Shown: one piece after another, positions 18,624 through 27,310 of the stretch
How positions within the stretch are numbered: position 1 is the first letter of the stretch
Layout: every line of letters begins with the position of its first letter
NCBI GenBank assembly: GCA_965226245.1
Contig: CBDDCL010000015.1
Coordinates: 4,092,001 to 4,156,000, forward strand
Reading direction: 5' to 3'
DNA: 64,000 nt
Origin: CBDCYS01 sp965226245
GTDB taxonomy: Bacteria > Acidobacteriota > Terriglobia > Bryobacterales > UBA6623
Translations under genes and position numbers: made by a program
Notes under the pieces: generated by a model
Seen by the model: the letters and a program-made list of their open reading frames with translations, nothing else
What the model was told of the DNA's origin: nothing
Databases searched by the model: none

Positions 18624-19140
18624 GGCCTGCTCCTTGAGACGGTTCGTCACATTGGTGCGTTGCACGCCTTGTTCCAACGAAGTGTCTGCTGATACAAAAG
18701 GACTTATTACATACCACCGACAGCGGGAAAGCGGTTGAGAACCACCGCCCGGTGAATTGCGGCCAGTTCGTGTCGTCGCTTCCCTAATGCAGGCCGCATG
18801 GAGTGCTGGGGAATTGCGGTTTGTTGCTAATGCGGGCCGGCCGCCTCGCCGGTTGCAGGAAACTTCGCTTAATCGCTCGATCATAGCAGATGCGGCTCTG
18901 GGGCCCCGAAGTGCAGGAAGGGCGATCGGGCGAATGTTCTCGCTTTCCCTGCGTAAAAGGCGGCGCGGCTCCGAAATGACCGCTTGCTTACGCGCGCGGC
19001 TCCGGCACGATAACCGGCGTTTCGAAGCAAACGTCAATTTTGGAGCCGCGCGCGTAAGCAAGCGGTTTGTTGACGAGGCTGTCTGGATCGATCCTGGAAA
19101 CTGTCCCGCGCTACGAGCGGTTGGCAAGAACTCAGAGTTG
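18624..19140. other. Intergenic region with promoter space and repeats
   Basis: It holds the upstream region of the FecR gene and a family B inverted repeat pair (18978-19067). No protein-like frame is seen apart from the open but implausible extension of the FecR frame. Confidence 0.5.
18978..19067. repeat. Inverted pair of repeat family B
   Basis: Arms of about 26 nt at 18978-19003 and 19042-19067 are reverse complements built on GAGCCGCGCGCGTAAGCAAG plus CGGT, with a 38-nt spacer. Other copies are at 43504-43572 (also a pair) and 58638-58662. Confidence 0.85.
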
Positions 19141-20040
19141 CTAATGCCCGTTTGTGGACGGAGCCGAGGTGGGTTCTCTGCGCTGGACGGCCAGGACGCG
19201 GTCGATGCCGGCCAGATCGGCTTTGACCGCGGGCTCGTGCCAGTCCCCTCCCCTGAGAAGGGCTTCCACCGCCTGGCGGGTTCTGTAGCCGAGTTCGAGC
19301 AACAGCCAGCCGCCGGGCTTGAGGATCCTTGCCACGGTGCTGGTGAACCTTTGGTAGACCCGCAAACCGTCCTCGCCTCCGAATAAAGCCAGGCTCGGTT
19401 CCGAGCGCAGCTCTCGCTGCAAGCCGGGAAGATCGGCTAATGGGACATAGGGCGGATTGCAAACCACCATGTCGAAGCAGCCGGCCGAGAAGGCCTCGAC
19501 GAGGTCGGCTTGCACGAATTCCACCGGGGATTGCAGGCGGCTGGAATTCTCCGCGGCAACCCGCAGAGCGGCGCGAGACAGCTCGCCGGCAACGACCTTT
19601 GCCGAAGGCAGGTTTTTCTTGATCGAGACGGCCACGCAGCCTGAACCCGTGCCGACGTCGAGGATTGCTTGAGCGCCTTGGGCGCGGGCCAGAGCTTCTT
19701 CGACCAAGTGCTCGGTTTCAGGCCGGGGAATAAGGACGTCGGGGGTAACCGTGAAATCGAGCCCGTGGAATTCCTGAACACCCGTGATGTATTGCGTGGG
19801 CTCGCCCCGGCAGCGGCGCTCTACGCCGGCCTGCAGGACTTGCAATTGTTCGGGCCCCAAGCGCTGTTCCGGATGAGCGTAGAGAAACGACTTGTCGATT
19901 TCGAGTACGTGACAGAGCAGGACTTCGGCGGTCAGGCGGGGAACGGGAACTCCGGCGGCTTTGAGAAGTTGGATGGCTTGCTGGAGGACTTTTCCTAAAG
20001 GGCCGGCGCGGGCTCGAGGTTGTTCCTCCTCTTTGAGCAT
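19141..20040 (-). CDS. prmC: Release factor glutamine methyltransferase PrmC
   Basis: The 299-residue protein has the two-part HemK/PrmC layout: a helical N-terminal domain (to about residue 85), then a SAM-dependent methyltransferase with ILDVGTGSGCVAVSI (residues 126-140) and the substrate-Gln motif NPPY at 195-198. It methylates the Gln of the GGQ motif in peptide release factors. It lies 60 nt downstream of prfA on the same strand, the usual pair, with a REP-like element in the gap. The start is ATG 20040, and the length fits the family. Confidence 0.95.
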   Translation of the reverse strand: MLKEEEQPRARAGPLGKVLQQAIQLLKAAGVPVPRLTAEVLLCHVLEIDKSFLYAHPEQRLGPEQLQVLQAGVERRCRGEPTQYITGVQEFHGLDFTVTPDVLIPRPETEHLVEEALARAQGAQAILDVGTGSGCVAVSIKKNLPSAKVVAGELSRAALRVAAENSSRLQSPVEFVQADLVEAFSAGCFDMVVCNPPYVPLADLPGLQRELRSEPSLALFGGEDGLRVYQRFTSTVARILKPGGWLLLELGYRTRQAVEALLRGGDWHEPAVKADLAGIDRVLAVQRREPTSAPSTNGH

Positions 20041-20071
20041 TCATCTCTGGCGCACGCTATCGCGCTTGAGG

Positions 20072-20096
20072 ACCGCTCACTTGCGTTCGCGGCTCT
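20072..20096 (-). repeat. REP-like family A copy after prfA
   Basis: Read on the minus strand, AGAGCCGCGAACGCAAGTGA plus GCGGT begins 3 nt after the prfA stop codon and in the same sense as the gene. Confidence 0.75.
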
Positions 20097-20099
20097 GAC

Positions 20100-21155
20100 T
20101 CAGTCAACATGCCTGGCGTGCGCGGCCAGGGCGTCGGTGAAGGGCTGGAGCTTGCCGGCTAGCACGCCTTCCAGTTGGTGCAAAGTCAGCGAGATGCGAT
20201 GGTCGGTGACGCGGTTTTGCGGGAAATTGTAGGTGCGAATCTTCTCGCTTCGGTCGCCGCTGCGCACCATGCCGCGCCGCTCTTCGGCCTGCTCGGCGTG
20301 CTGCTTTTCCCGCTCAATTTCGTAGAGCCTCGATCGCAGCACCTGCATCGCCCTGGCCCTATTCTTGATCTGTGACTTTTCGTCCTGGCAACTGACGACA
20401 AGGTTCGTGGGCAGGTGGGTGATGCGAACCGCCGAGTAAGTCGTATTGACCGATTGGCCGCCGGGCCCGGAGGAGCAGAAGGTATCGACACGAATGTCCT
20501 TGGGTTCGATGTCGACTTCAACTTCATCGACCTGGGGCATGACGGCGACGGTCACCGCGGAGGTATGAATCCTGCCCTGGGTTTCGGTTTTGGGAACGCG
20601 CTGCACGCGGTGCACGCCGCTCTCGTACTTCATCTTGCTGTAGACGCCGTTGCCGGTGACCATGGCGATGACTTCCTTGAAACCGCCGACTTCCGACAGG
20701 CTGGAGGAAATCGTCTCGACCTTCCAGCCGCGCTCCTCGGCGAAACGGCCGTACATGCGGAAGATCTCGGCGGCAAACAGCGTGGCTTCGTCACCGCCCG
20801 TGCCGGCGCGCACCTCGAGAACAACGCCCTTCTCGTCGTCGGGGTCCTTGGGAATCATCAGGATCTTGATTTCCGTCTCGAGACGGGCGGCACGCTCCTC
20901 CAGGCCGGTGATCTCTTGCTCGGCGAGAGCGACCATCTCGGGGTCGGACTCCTCGAGCATCGAGCGCGTACCTTCTAGTTCGGACTGCAGCCGTTTCCAC
21001 TGCCGATACTTGTCTACGACTTCGGAGATTTCCGCCGTGGCTTTGCCCGCTTTTTGATAGCGGTCCTGATCGGCCATGACGGCGGGATCGGCCATGTCCT
21101 GGGTGAGCTGATCGTAGCGAGCCTCTAGCTCGGCTAATTTTTTTTGTCCCTGCAT
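20100..21155 (-). CDS. prfA: Peptide chain release factor 1
   Basis: The protein is 351 residues from ATG 21155; a TTG at 21170 would add five residues. The GGQ motif is at 232-234 (SSGPGGQSVNT), and the RF1-type codon-reading motif P-x-T is PKT at 188-190 (RVPKTETQGRIHTS), as expected for a factor reading UAA and UAG. The end holds RTYNFPQNRVTDHRI, typical of RF1. It acts on the ribosome to release the finished peptide, and PrmC, coded just downstream, modifies its GGQ Gln. The stop is followed at once by a REP-like repeat. Upstream lie inverted repeats and then the DUF1385 gene, which belongs to the same neighbourhood in many genomes. Confidence 0.97.
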   Translation of the reverse strand: MQGQKKLAELEARYDQLTQDMADPAVMADQDRYQKAGKATAEISEVVDKYRQWKRLQSELEGTRSMLEESDPEMVALAEQEITGLEERAARLETEIKILMIPKDPDDEKGVVLEVRAGTGGDEATLFAAEIFRMYGRFAEERGWKVETISSSLSEVGGFKEVIAMVTGNGVYSKMKYESGVHRVQRVPKTETQGRIHTSAVTVAVMPQVDEVEVDIEPKDIRVDTFCSSGPGGQSVNTTYSAVRITHLPTNLVVSCQDEKSQIKNRARAMQVLRSRLYEIEREKQHAEQAEERRGMVRSGDRSEKIRTYNFPQNRVTDHRISLTLHQLEGVLAGKLQPFTDALAAHARHVD

Positions 21156-21230
21156 GGGAAGCTCTGGCAAGGTGTTGTGATGGCCTCGTTTCTCGACACG
21201 CCGTGAGAAGCCGGGCTAACCCCGGGCTAA

Positions 21231-21367
21231 CCCTGGGCTAACCCCAATACTCGTCACTTAAGAACATTTTGGTAATAATTTGTTTTAGCATTAGTGTACA
21301 TCCTCAAGGGATCGGCGGGCTGTTTGCCCATCACAAAAGTCTTAAGTGAACGGTATTGGGGCTAACC
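21231..21367. repeat. Inverted-repeat element between the DUF1385 gene and prfA
   Basis: The left arm GGCTAACCCCAATACTCGTC (then ACTTAAGAAC) and the right arm, which contains CTTAAGTGAACGGTATTGGG and ends GCTAACC, are inverted copies of about 30 nt around a 70-nt AT-richer core. Related single arms (GTAAGTGAACAGCATTGGGG) occur at 56066 and, diverged, at 62430. This looks like a small MITE-type element. Confidence 0.65.
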
Positions 21368-21390
21368 CGCATTTCTCATCGGCTGACGGG

Positions 21391-22419
21391 CTAAGCGACC
21401 ACCGGCTCACCGGCTTGTTCTTTCTCGAGCGCCATGGCGGTCTCGAGCGACTGGATGGAAATCTCGACTTGATCGTCGGCGGGATTCTTGGTCGTGATTC
21501 GCTGCAGCCACAGGCCAGGGGCGACCATGCTCATCCAAAGGGTTCCCTGGCGCTTGGCGGCGAAGCGAATGACTTCATAGCTGATACCGGCGATGACCGG
21601 CAACAGAAGAATTCGCATGAGAAACCTGAGCGCGAAACCTTCGACCGGGATGAGCGAATAGACCACGATGCTGATCAGCATCACGACCATCAGAAAACTC
21701 GTCCCGCAACGCGGGTGGAAGGTCGTGAACGCTTGTGAAGCGGCGACATCAACTGGTTTCCCGGATTCATAGTTGAACACCACTTTGTGTTCGGCCCCGT
21801 GGTATTCAAACACCCGCCGAATGTCTTCCATCCGGGAGATCAAGACAAGAAACGTGAGGAAGATCGCCAAGCGAATCACGCCGTCCACGAAGTTGAACGC
21901 GATGTTGCCGGACAGCCAGGAGCTGTAGTCTTGAAGCTGGGTGGTGATGACGAGCGGGACGAACTTGTACAGAAAAATGAAGAAGGCAATCGAGAAGATC
22001 ACGTTGAGCGTCATCATCCACCCGGAGATTTCGCTGGACTTTTTTTCCTCTCTTGCGCTCTTTTCGCCGCCGGAATTCCGCTGTTCGTCCTCTTCGGTCA
22101 GAACCTGATTCGCGGAGAACCGCAGGGTCTTGATGCCGAGGCTCATGGCCTGTCCCAGAGTTCCCACGCCGCGGATGACGGGCCAGCCGAGCACCTTGTG
22201 CTTTTCCGACGGGCGCACTAGCATACCCTGCTCGGAGACGGTCGTTCCGTCGGGTCTTCGGACGGTGACACAGTAGCTATGGGGAGCCCGCATCATGACT
22301 CCCTCGATGACCGCCTGGCCGCCGATCAGCGGATCGTCGCCACTTTCGAGGATGGGCAACAACTGAGTATGAGCCGCGAGCCGAAAGAACCGGCTGATCT
22401 TTGTTCTGAGCTGAGTCAT
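21391..22419 (-). CDS. DUF1385 membrane protein
   Basis: The 342-residue protein opens with a soluble part holding IGGQAVIEGVMMRAP near residue 30, the signature of DUF1385 (YqhQ-like) proteins. Four or five hydrophobic segments follow (from about residue 140), with the conserved YHGAEHKVVFNYE at about 218 and HPRCGTSFL at about 246. The function is unknown; the family is often coded upstream of prfA and prmC, as here. Start is ATG 22419. It runs the same way as prfA, but the gap holds a 140-nt inverted-repeat element. Confidence 0.9.
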   Translation of the reverse strand: MTQLRTKISRFFRLAAHTQLLPILESGDDPLIGGQAVIEGVMMRAPHSYCVTVRRPDGTTVSEQGMLVRPSEKHKVLGWPVIRGVGTLGQAMSLGIKTLRFSANQVLTEEDEQRNSGGEKSAREEKKSSEISGWMMTLNVIFSIAFFIFLYKFVPLVITTQLQDYSSWLSGNIAFNFVDGVIRLAIFLTFLVLISRMEDIRRVFEYHGAEHKVVFNYESGKPVDVAASQAFTTFHPRCGTSFLMVVMLISIVVYSLIPVEGFALRFLMRILLLPVIAGISYEVIRFAAKRQGTLWMSMVAPGLWLQRITTKNPADDQVEISIQSLETAMALEKEQAGEPVVA

Positions 22420-22467
22420 TTTGCAAGCACCACTTCGTCCCCACTCATTCTACGATAAAATGACACC

Positions 22468-22836
22468 ATGTTCGGAAAACTCTGGCGCGCGGTGCGGCCG
22501 CTCATCTTGTGGGAGTACCGCAGGGGTTCGTGGCAGTACGATGTGCTCGCGGTAGCCATCCTTCTCTTTATCTTTTCGACGCCTCGCGGGTTCTTCAACG
22601 ACCAGCCGCGGCTGCCGAGCGTCCAACAAATCGAAGCCCTGGGCGACGATCCGGGGAGCATGGTGTTTTGGGTTGAGCCTTTCGTCATCGATGAAACCCC
22701 AGCCGATGAGAGGAACGAGAAACTCGCGGCTCTGCTGCGCCAGCGAACCGGCAAGAATCTTCGTGTTACCGATATCCGCCCGTCGACCGATTCGGAAGGG
22801 GAAGTCCGAGCCTACCTGGTCTACGCCCGCCCCTGA
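22468..22836 (+). CDS. Small single-span membrane protein, 122 aa
   Basis: The sequence has a hydrophobic segment at about 26-40 (YDVLAVAILLFIFSTP), preceded by an aromatic, basic lead (LILWEYRRGSWQYD). A soluble part of about 75 residues follows, ending ITD-type (RVTDIRPSTDSEGEVRAYLVYARP). It is divergent from the DUF1385 gene with 48 nt between start codons, so they share a promoter region. I do not recognise a named family, though similar short proteins are common in Acidobacteriota. The predicted place is the inner membrane, with the C-terminal part probably outside. Confidence 0.6.
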   Translation: MFGKLWRAVRPLILWEYRRGSWQYDVLAVAILLFIFSTPRGFFNDQPRLPSVQQIEALGDDPGSMVFWVEPFVIDETPADERNEKLAALLRQRTGKNLRVTDIRPSTDSEGEVRAYLVYARP

Positions 22837-22877
22837 ATACCCATTCCGAGGAAACGTTAAGAGTGTTTTCGGGGTCC

Positions 22878-23423
22878 CTATGACCTGAATTATGCACAGA
22901 TTCGCTTTGCGAGTGCGGCTGCGTTCGTAGCGGCTTGACGGCCGTCGTAAGGTGGGAGCTCGGCAACTGGTCTTTTGGCTTCTCCGTCCCCGGTTTCCCC
23001 TCCCGCCCAGAATCCGCGTCGGCAAAACCCCGCTCCGAAGTGGCGTGTTTCCAGTACGTTGCGGCCAGTGCATAAAATTTTATGCATAGCGCATAGCCAG
23101 GCTCTCAGATCAACGCCCTCTCGACTACCGGCGGCAAGCCGCCGTAGGGAGTCGGCTTCCTGCCGCGGAAGTTGTCAAGGCGTGGATGCCCCGATTTTAT
23201 TGGGCTGCGAGACCGTCACGGCTGGGCCTTGTTTGACGGCCCTTTGGGAGCTATGCTGTTTTCGCTTGGTAACCATTTGGGTGACCTCCTTTGGGTTGGC
23301 TGGTGAAGCTGGAATCTTTGCCAGCCTACCTTTTTACCCCATGTTTTCGGGCGTTCCCCAATGGTCCCTTGCGGCTCAGCCCTCCTCAGGTGCACCCCGC
23401 AATGCATAATTCAGGTATGATAG
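22878..23423. mobile_element. Short element bounded by terminal inverted repeats (IS remnant or MITE)
   Basis: The ends CTATGACCTGAATTATGCA (22878-22896) and TGCATAATTCAGGTATGATAG (23403-23423) are inverted, with 14 nt perfect. Inside, on the minus strand, AGGAGG at 23285-23290 precedes ATG 23276, but the frame ends after 33 codons. A palindrome TGCATAAAATTTTATGCA lies at 23069-23086. No transposase domain can be recognised. This looks like a decayed or non-autonomous element with an intact-looking translation start. Confidence 0.5.
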
Positions 23424-23554
23424 TGCTCCAGATTCTCACCTGGGCTCGGCGCCGCTGGAATAAACTCAGAACTCGCTGCCTGAGCCCGGCGTCACCTCGA
23501 ACCGAATCGGCTGCTCCCAGACAGTTTGCATCATCCGCGCACAACCTGAAACGA

Positions 23555-24259
23555 ATGCGACACTTTGCTGCATGCAGGGATGGATGCACTCTTCCCATTC
23601 TTGTGCTCTTCTTTTCGCCGTGGCCGGCCTTGGCGATCGGGCTCGATACGCTGTTGGCGAACATGGACCGTGCCTCCGACGCCTACCGCGGAATGCAAGC
23701 CCAGCTCAGTTGGGTCAGCTACACCGATATTGTCGAAGACACAAGCACCGAAGAGGGAATCATCAAAGTCCTGAGGGACAAGAAAGGGCAGGTCAATCTC
23801 TTGATCGAGTTTCAAAAACCCTACCCCTATTTCGTTTCGATCCAAGGTACGAAGGTGGAAATCTACCGTCCCCGCATTGCGACGGTCGAAGAATACGACT
23901 TGTCGAAATCGAAGGACACTTTGGAACAAGCGTTGTTACTGGGCTTCGGAACGGCCGGCCGGTTCCTCAGCGAGCACTATGAAATCGAGCTCGCCGGGGA
24001 GGAAAAGGCGGCCGGAGAGGCCACCGTGAAACTGGAGTTGGTCCCCAAGGCCGAGAAGATGCGCGAAAGCATGTCGCGGCTGGAGATGTGGATCTCGACA
24101 ACCCAATGGCAGCCGGTTCAGCAAAAACTCTATGGACCGAACCCCGGAGACTATCGCCTGTACACCTACACGGACATTTCGTTGAACCCGCCGCTGAAGG
24201 AGTCTTCTTTGCGGCTGAAGATGCCTCGCAAAGTCAAAAGGGTCTTCCCGCAGAGGTAG
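23555..24259 (+). CDS. LolA-like outer-membrane lipoprotein carrier family protein
   Basis: I start at ATG 23555 (MRHFAACRDGC), which gives a 234-residue protein with a signal peptide ending near residue 27; the frame is open further upstream, but that part lies in element DNA. The mature part matches the LolA-type beta-barrel half: QAQLSWVSYTDIVEDTSTEEGI, then GQVNLLIEFQKPYPYFVSIQG, IYRPRIATVEEYDLSKS and a C-terminal strand set ending TYTDISLNPPLKESSLRLKMP. LolA carries lipoproteins across the periplasm; this protein may be a relative with another lipid cargo. No LolB or lipoprotein-sorting genes are nearby. Confidence 0.75.
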   Translation: MRHFAACRDGCTLPILVLFFSPWPALAIGLDTLLANMDRASDAYRGMQAQLSWVSYTDIVEDTSTEEGIIKVLRDKKGQVNLLIEFQKPYPYFVSIQGTKVEIYRPRIATVEEYDLSKSKDTLEQALLLGFGTAGRFLSEHYEIELAGEEKAAGEATVKLELVPKAEKMRESMSRLEMWISTTQWQPVQQKLYGPNPGDYRLYTYTDISLNPPLKESSLRLKMPRKVKRVFPQR

Positions 24260-24330
24260 TATCCTGTTTCCTTCCAAGACCACGGCGGCGGTTGCTAGGG
24301 TTTCTCTAACCTGGCGAACGCAGGCCTGGC

Positions 24331-24586
24331 TCAGGGACCAATACGGAAACGTCCCGGGAGGGAATCGGAGAGCCCCTTGGAACCGCAATCAGGGTGGCCC
24401 CAGCCGCTTTCGCTGACAGTGTGACCGGTATCCGGGTCAACGGCCCTATCGATAATAATGTTGTCATCACCAGTGGGGCTCACCCCGGTCGGCACGTGAT
24501 CCAGCCCCATTGCATCGCGAGTCCTCCAGGCGACGATGTGATCGGTGCAAGAGGTGTCACCGCTCACGCCGACTCCGCCCACGACC
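24331..24586 (-). pseudogene. 3' part of an HbpS/GlcG-like gene split by an IS
   Basis: The frame gives VGGVGVSGDTSCTDHIVAWR, then GLDHVPTGVSPTGDDNIIID, which is the C-terminal half of HbpS/GlcG (DUF336-type heme-binding) proteins. It continues directly from the 5' part at 26200-26779 once the 1613-bp IS and one copy of the 17-bp target are removed. The joined reading is ALYSADGKVVGGVGVSGD, without a frameshift, so the gene was intact before insertion. The stop is at 24331. Confidence 0.9.
24570..24586 (+). repeat. Target-site duplication, left copy (17 nt)
   Basis: CGACTCCGCCCACGACC directly precedes the TGT end of the IS and is repeated exactly at 26200-26216 on the other side. Confidence 0.92.
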
Positions 24587-26199
24587 TGTTGAAGGGCGAT
24601 GATAATGTCCCCTTGAGAGGGCGATAGAAATGTCCCCTAATCTAAGGCTCCAGAAAGGAGGAGCCGAGATTGGAGAGGACATGGATGAACGACAAGGAAT
24701 TGAGACGGGGCGAGGTGCTGGGCCGGGTGAAGCGAGGCGAGTTAAAGCTGAGCGAGGCGGCGCAGGTGCTCGACATCAGTTACCGCCAGAGCAAGCGGAT
24801 CTGGAAGCGCTACAGCGCGGGAGGGACAAAAGCATTGAAGCACGGCAACGTGGGCCGGGTATCGAACCGGGCCAAGCCAGCGGAAGTTCGCAAGCGAGTG
24901 CTGCAACTGGTGCGCGAGAACTACTCCGGCGAACCGCACGAGCGCTTCGGGCCTACTCTGGCGGCCGAGCATTTGCGAAAGGACCACGATCTGCAAGTAT
25001 CGGTGCGGGCACTGCGGCTCTGGATGCTCGCCGAGGGTCTGTGGAGCCGCCGCCGCAAGCGCCAGCCGCATCGCCAGCGGCGGCAGCGCAAAGCGCACTT
25101 CGGGGAGCTGATCCAGGTCGACGGCTCGCACCACCGATGGCTCGAAGATCGCGGCCCGAAAGGTTGCCTGATGAACTTCGTCGACGATGCGAGCGGCCGG
25201 GCGCTGTGCCGCTTCTCGAGCGAAGAGACAACTTGGGCGGCGGCCGATCTGCTCGAAGCCTGGGTGCGTCAATACGGCGTTCCGAAGGCGTTGTATTGCG
25301 ACTGGAAGAACGTCTACAAGCGCCAGCCGACGTCGCGCGAAGCGCTGGAAGGCATCGAGCCCGAGACGCAGTTCGGGCGCATGTGCGCCAAGCTGGGGAT
25401 CCGCATCATCGCGGCATCGTCGCCGCAAGCCAAGGGCCGCGTGGAGCGGCATCACGGCACCCATCAAGACCGCCTGATCAAGAAGATGCGACTGCAAGGT
25501 ATCTGCGATTACGAGGCGGCGAACCGCTATCTCGGCGAGCAATATCTGGGGGAACACAACGCCAAATTTGTCTGCGAGCCAGCGGCGGAAGCGGACTTTC
25601 ATCAGCGCCCGCCCAAGCGTCTGGACTTAAAGTGGGTGTTCTGCTTGGAGGCCGAGCGAGTCGTCTCCAACGATCGGGTGGTCCGTTTCGAGAACCGCTT
25701 CTTACAGTTGAAACCGAAGCGCAATCAGGCTCTGGGGGCGGGGGGGAGAGTCACCGTGCAGCAAGCGCGCCAGGGCGAGTTGCAGGTGATCCACGAAGGC
25801 CGAGCGGTGGCCTTTGAAGAGATCACGTGGCCCGAGCCGAAGCCGCGCCCCAAGCCGAAACAACAAGCGGCCCGGCAGCGGCCCAAGCCGGCGGCGGACC
25901 ACCCTTGGCGTAAGTCGCTGCGGTCGAAAAAACGTGCGGCGACGACATAAAAAAGGCAGGGCTATGGAAATGACGGGACGGATGGAAAGCGTGGAAAACC
26001 TCAGCGAGCAGCGCAGAGGGTTCGCATCGCAACGACAGGTTTCCCACCCTTCCCACCGTCCCTTGGAAATCGCTGACGCGATTTCCACATTCCCACAGCC
26101 CCGACGACGACGATTATCTCTTACGAACTTACAAACAACAAAACGAAGGGGACATTTCTATCGCCCTACCGCCGGGGACATTTCTATCGCCTCTTGACA
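24587..26199 (+). mobile_element. Intact IS of the IS1202/ISNCY type, 1613 bp
   Basis: The ends are inverted: left TGTTGAAGGGCGATGATAAT (then GTCCCC), right, read inward, TGTCAAGAGGCGATAGAAAT (then GTCCCC). A second copy of GGCGATAGAAATGTCCCC lies just inside each end (24620-24637 and 26148-26166), giving doubled subterminal repeats. The single transposase gene fills the centre. A 17-bp duplication flanks the element. Ends starting with TGT and long target duplications of 15-17 bp or more fit the IS1202 group. Insertion split an HbpS-like gene, and the element looks complete and possibly recent. Confidence 0.92.
24685..25950 (+). CDS. IS1202/ISNCY-type DDE transposase
   Basis: The product of 421 residues (ATG 24685; a TTG at 24670 is also possible, since AAGGAGG precedes it) starts with two HTH parts (LKLSEAAQVLDISYRQSKRI and the following Leu/Arg-rich region). 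The integrase core follows with the first Asp in LIQVDGSHHRWLEDRG (near residue 140), the second Asp in ALYCDWKNVY and the Glu in SPQAKGRVERHHGTHQDRLI, a D-D-E set with the usual family spacing. The C-terminal tail is basic (PKPRPKPKQQAARQ). No frameshift or stop is present, so the enzyme may be active. Confidence 0.9.
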   Translation: MNDKELRRGEVLGRVKRGELKLSEAAQVLDISYRQSKRIWKRYSAGGTKALKHGNVGRVSNRAKPAEVRKRVLQLVRENYSGEPHERFGPTLAAEHLRKDHDLQVSVRALRLWMLAEGLWSRRRKRQPHRQRRQRKAHFGELIQVDGSHHRWLEDRGPKGCLMNFVDDASGRALCRFSSEETTWAAADLLEAWVRQYGVPKALYCDWKNVYKRQPTSREALEGIEPETQFGRMCAKLGIRIIAASSPQAKGRVERHHGTHQDRLIKKMRLQGICDYEAANRYLGEQYLGEHNAKFVCEPAAEADFHQRPPKRLDLKWVFCLEAERVVSNDRVVRFENRFLQLKPKRNQALGAGGRVTVQQARQGELQVIHEGRAVAFEEITWPEPKPRPKPKQQAARQRPKPAADHPWRKSLRSKKRAATT

Positions 26200-26216
26200 C
26201 GACTCCGCCCACGACC
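26200..26216 (+). repeat. Target-site duplication, right copy (17 nt)
   Basis: An exact copy of 24570-24586, adjoining the ACA end of the IS. Confidence 0.92.
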
Positions 26217-26779
26217 TTGCCATCGGCGGAGTAAAGCGCTAGTCCGCCGCCGAACGCGTTGACGCCGCCGATTCGCCGCCCCACCATCGGGTCGTTCGGC
26301 TGACCATAGAGTTCGGGGTCGCCACCGTAGGCCGCGGGCAGATTCACCGGGTTGCTCTCGAGCAGCCCGAAAAGCGAACCCCCTGGCTGAACCGCCGAAT
26401 AAAGGTTCGCTGTGGACAATGCCAGCCCAGCCGACCCGCGACGCACTCCGGCGGGCAAGCTGAATGCATTCGCGGTGTTCGCTTTTTGCGCCGAAATGAT
26501 GCGGCTCCCGGGCCATTGCTCATCCCGATCAACACCCGTAAACGCTACGGCACAAACGATTCCGTCCCGATTGACCAGCGTTCCCCACATATTGTTATTC
26601 AGACCGCCGTTGCGGCTGCTGCTCAGCCCTTTCTTCAAAGCGGCTTTGAGTTGACTGTGTGTCGGCACCTCCCGGCAAGCGTTCCTCGTGGCCGGAGTCT
26701 GCGCGAAAGAGACGAAGGTCAAGCTCGTCGTGAACGCGGCGACAATCGCCGCGCGTGATTTCAGAATTCCGCGGACCAT
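26200..26779 (-). pseudogene. 5' part of an HbpS/GlcG-like exported heme-binding protein gene, cut by an IS
   Basis: It starts at ATG 26779 with a signal peptide ending near SFAQ (residue 26). The mature part holds LNNNMWGTLVNRDGIVCAVAFTG and FSLPAGVRRGSAGLALSTAN, then GGVNAFGGGLALYSADGKVVGG, the hallmark of HbpS/GlcG proteins with a small-molecule or heme-binding fold. At 26200 the gene meets the IS, whose end adds about 20 unrelated residues to a stop at 26129. About 85 C-terminal residues are displaced to 24331-24586. Loss of the C-terminal half is expected to inactivate the protein. Confidence 0.9.
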
Positions 26780-26965
26780 GATTCTCTCCTATGTTCTTGA
26801 TCGATCTGGCTGCAACAGAAGTTTCAGTTCCGGGCTAAACACGGAACGCACAATTATTCCTCAAACACCAGAGCAATTGTGGCCCATTGCCATCTAAAGT
26901 TACTGAAACCTGAAAGTGCTACCAAGATACTAACACCCCGTGACGCCCGGACTGTTGTCTGTTGC

Positions 26966-27310
26966 CTACTTTCGGCCACGAAGCTCGATGCGTCGATCAC
27001 ACTTGGCGCACACCGTGTAGTCGAGCGGGAAGTCGGGACCAAGCTGAATGGTTTGCCCGCAGGCACAGCGGAAGGCATCCCATCCATCGTCACGCCGGGT
27101 GTACTCGAGATTGGAACCGCCAGCCGGCTGAGCTTCACCGGTGATGCGCCGATCGCCATCCCCGGACTCACTCCGAACATGCTCCTTCGGCGCGGCTTCG
27201 GCCTTCGGGACGAAGTTCACCCTTTCGCAACGGGGACACTCGACCTGGTCCCTGTGAAACTCATTTCCACCGTGCCCGCCAGCACAGCAGCGATGGCCAT
27301 GAACCGGATA
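26966..27310 (-). pseudogene. Zinc-ribbon coding fragment joined to truncated htpX
   Basis: This frame, open from 27310 to 26966, codes HRDQVECPRCERVNFVPKAE, then FRCACGQTIQLGP and YTVCAKCDRRIEL: three Cys pairs that can form one or two zinc ribbons. The only start (GTG 27220) lies after the first Cys pair, so the natural start is missing. It overlaps the tail of the truncated HtpX frame. It may be the rest of a neighbouring gene fused by a deletion, or a short gene with a late start. Confidence 0.45.

Noticed and set aside
18624..19127. The extension of the FecR frame by 168 codons upstream
   Set aside because: It would place the signal peptide inside the protein and runs through a family B inverted repeat; ATG 18623 has a good SD.
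24630..25817. A second long frame overlapping the IS transposase
   Set aside because: It is a shifted-frame shadow of the DDE transposase with Arg/Gly-rich noise.
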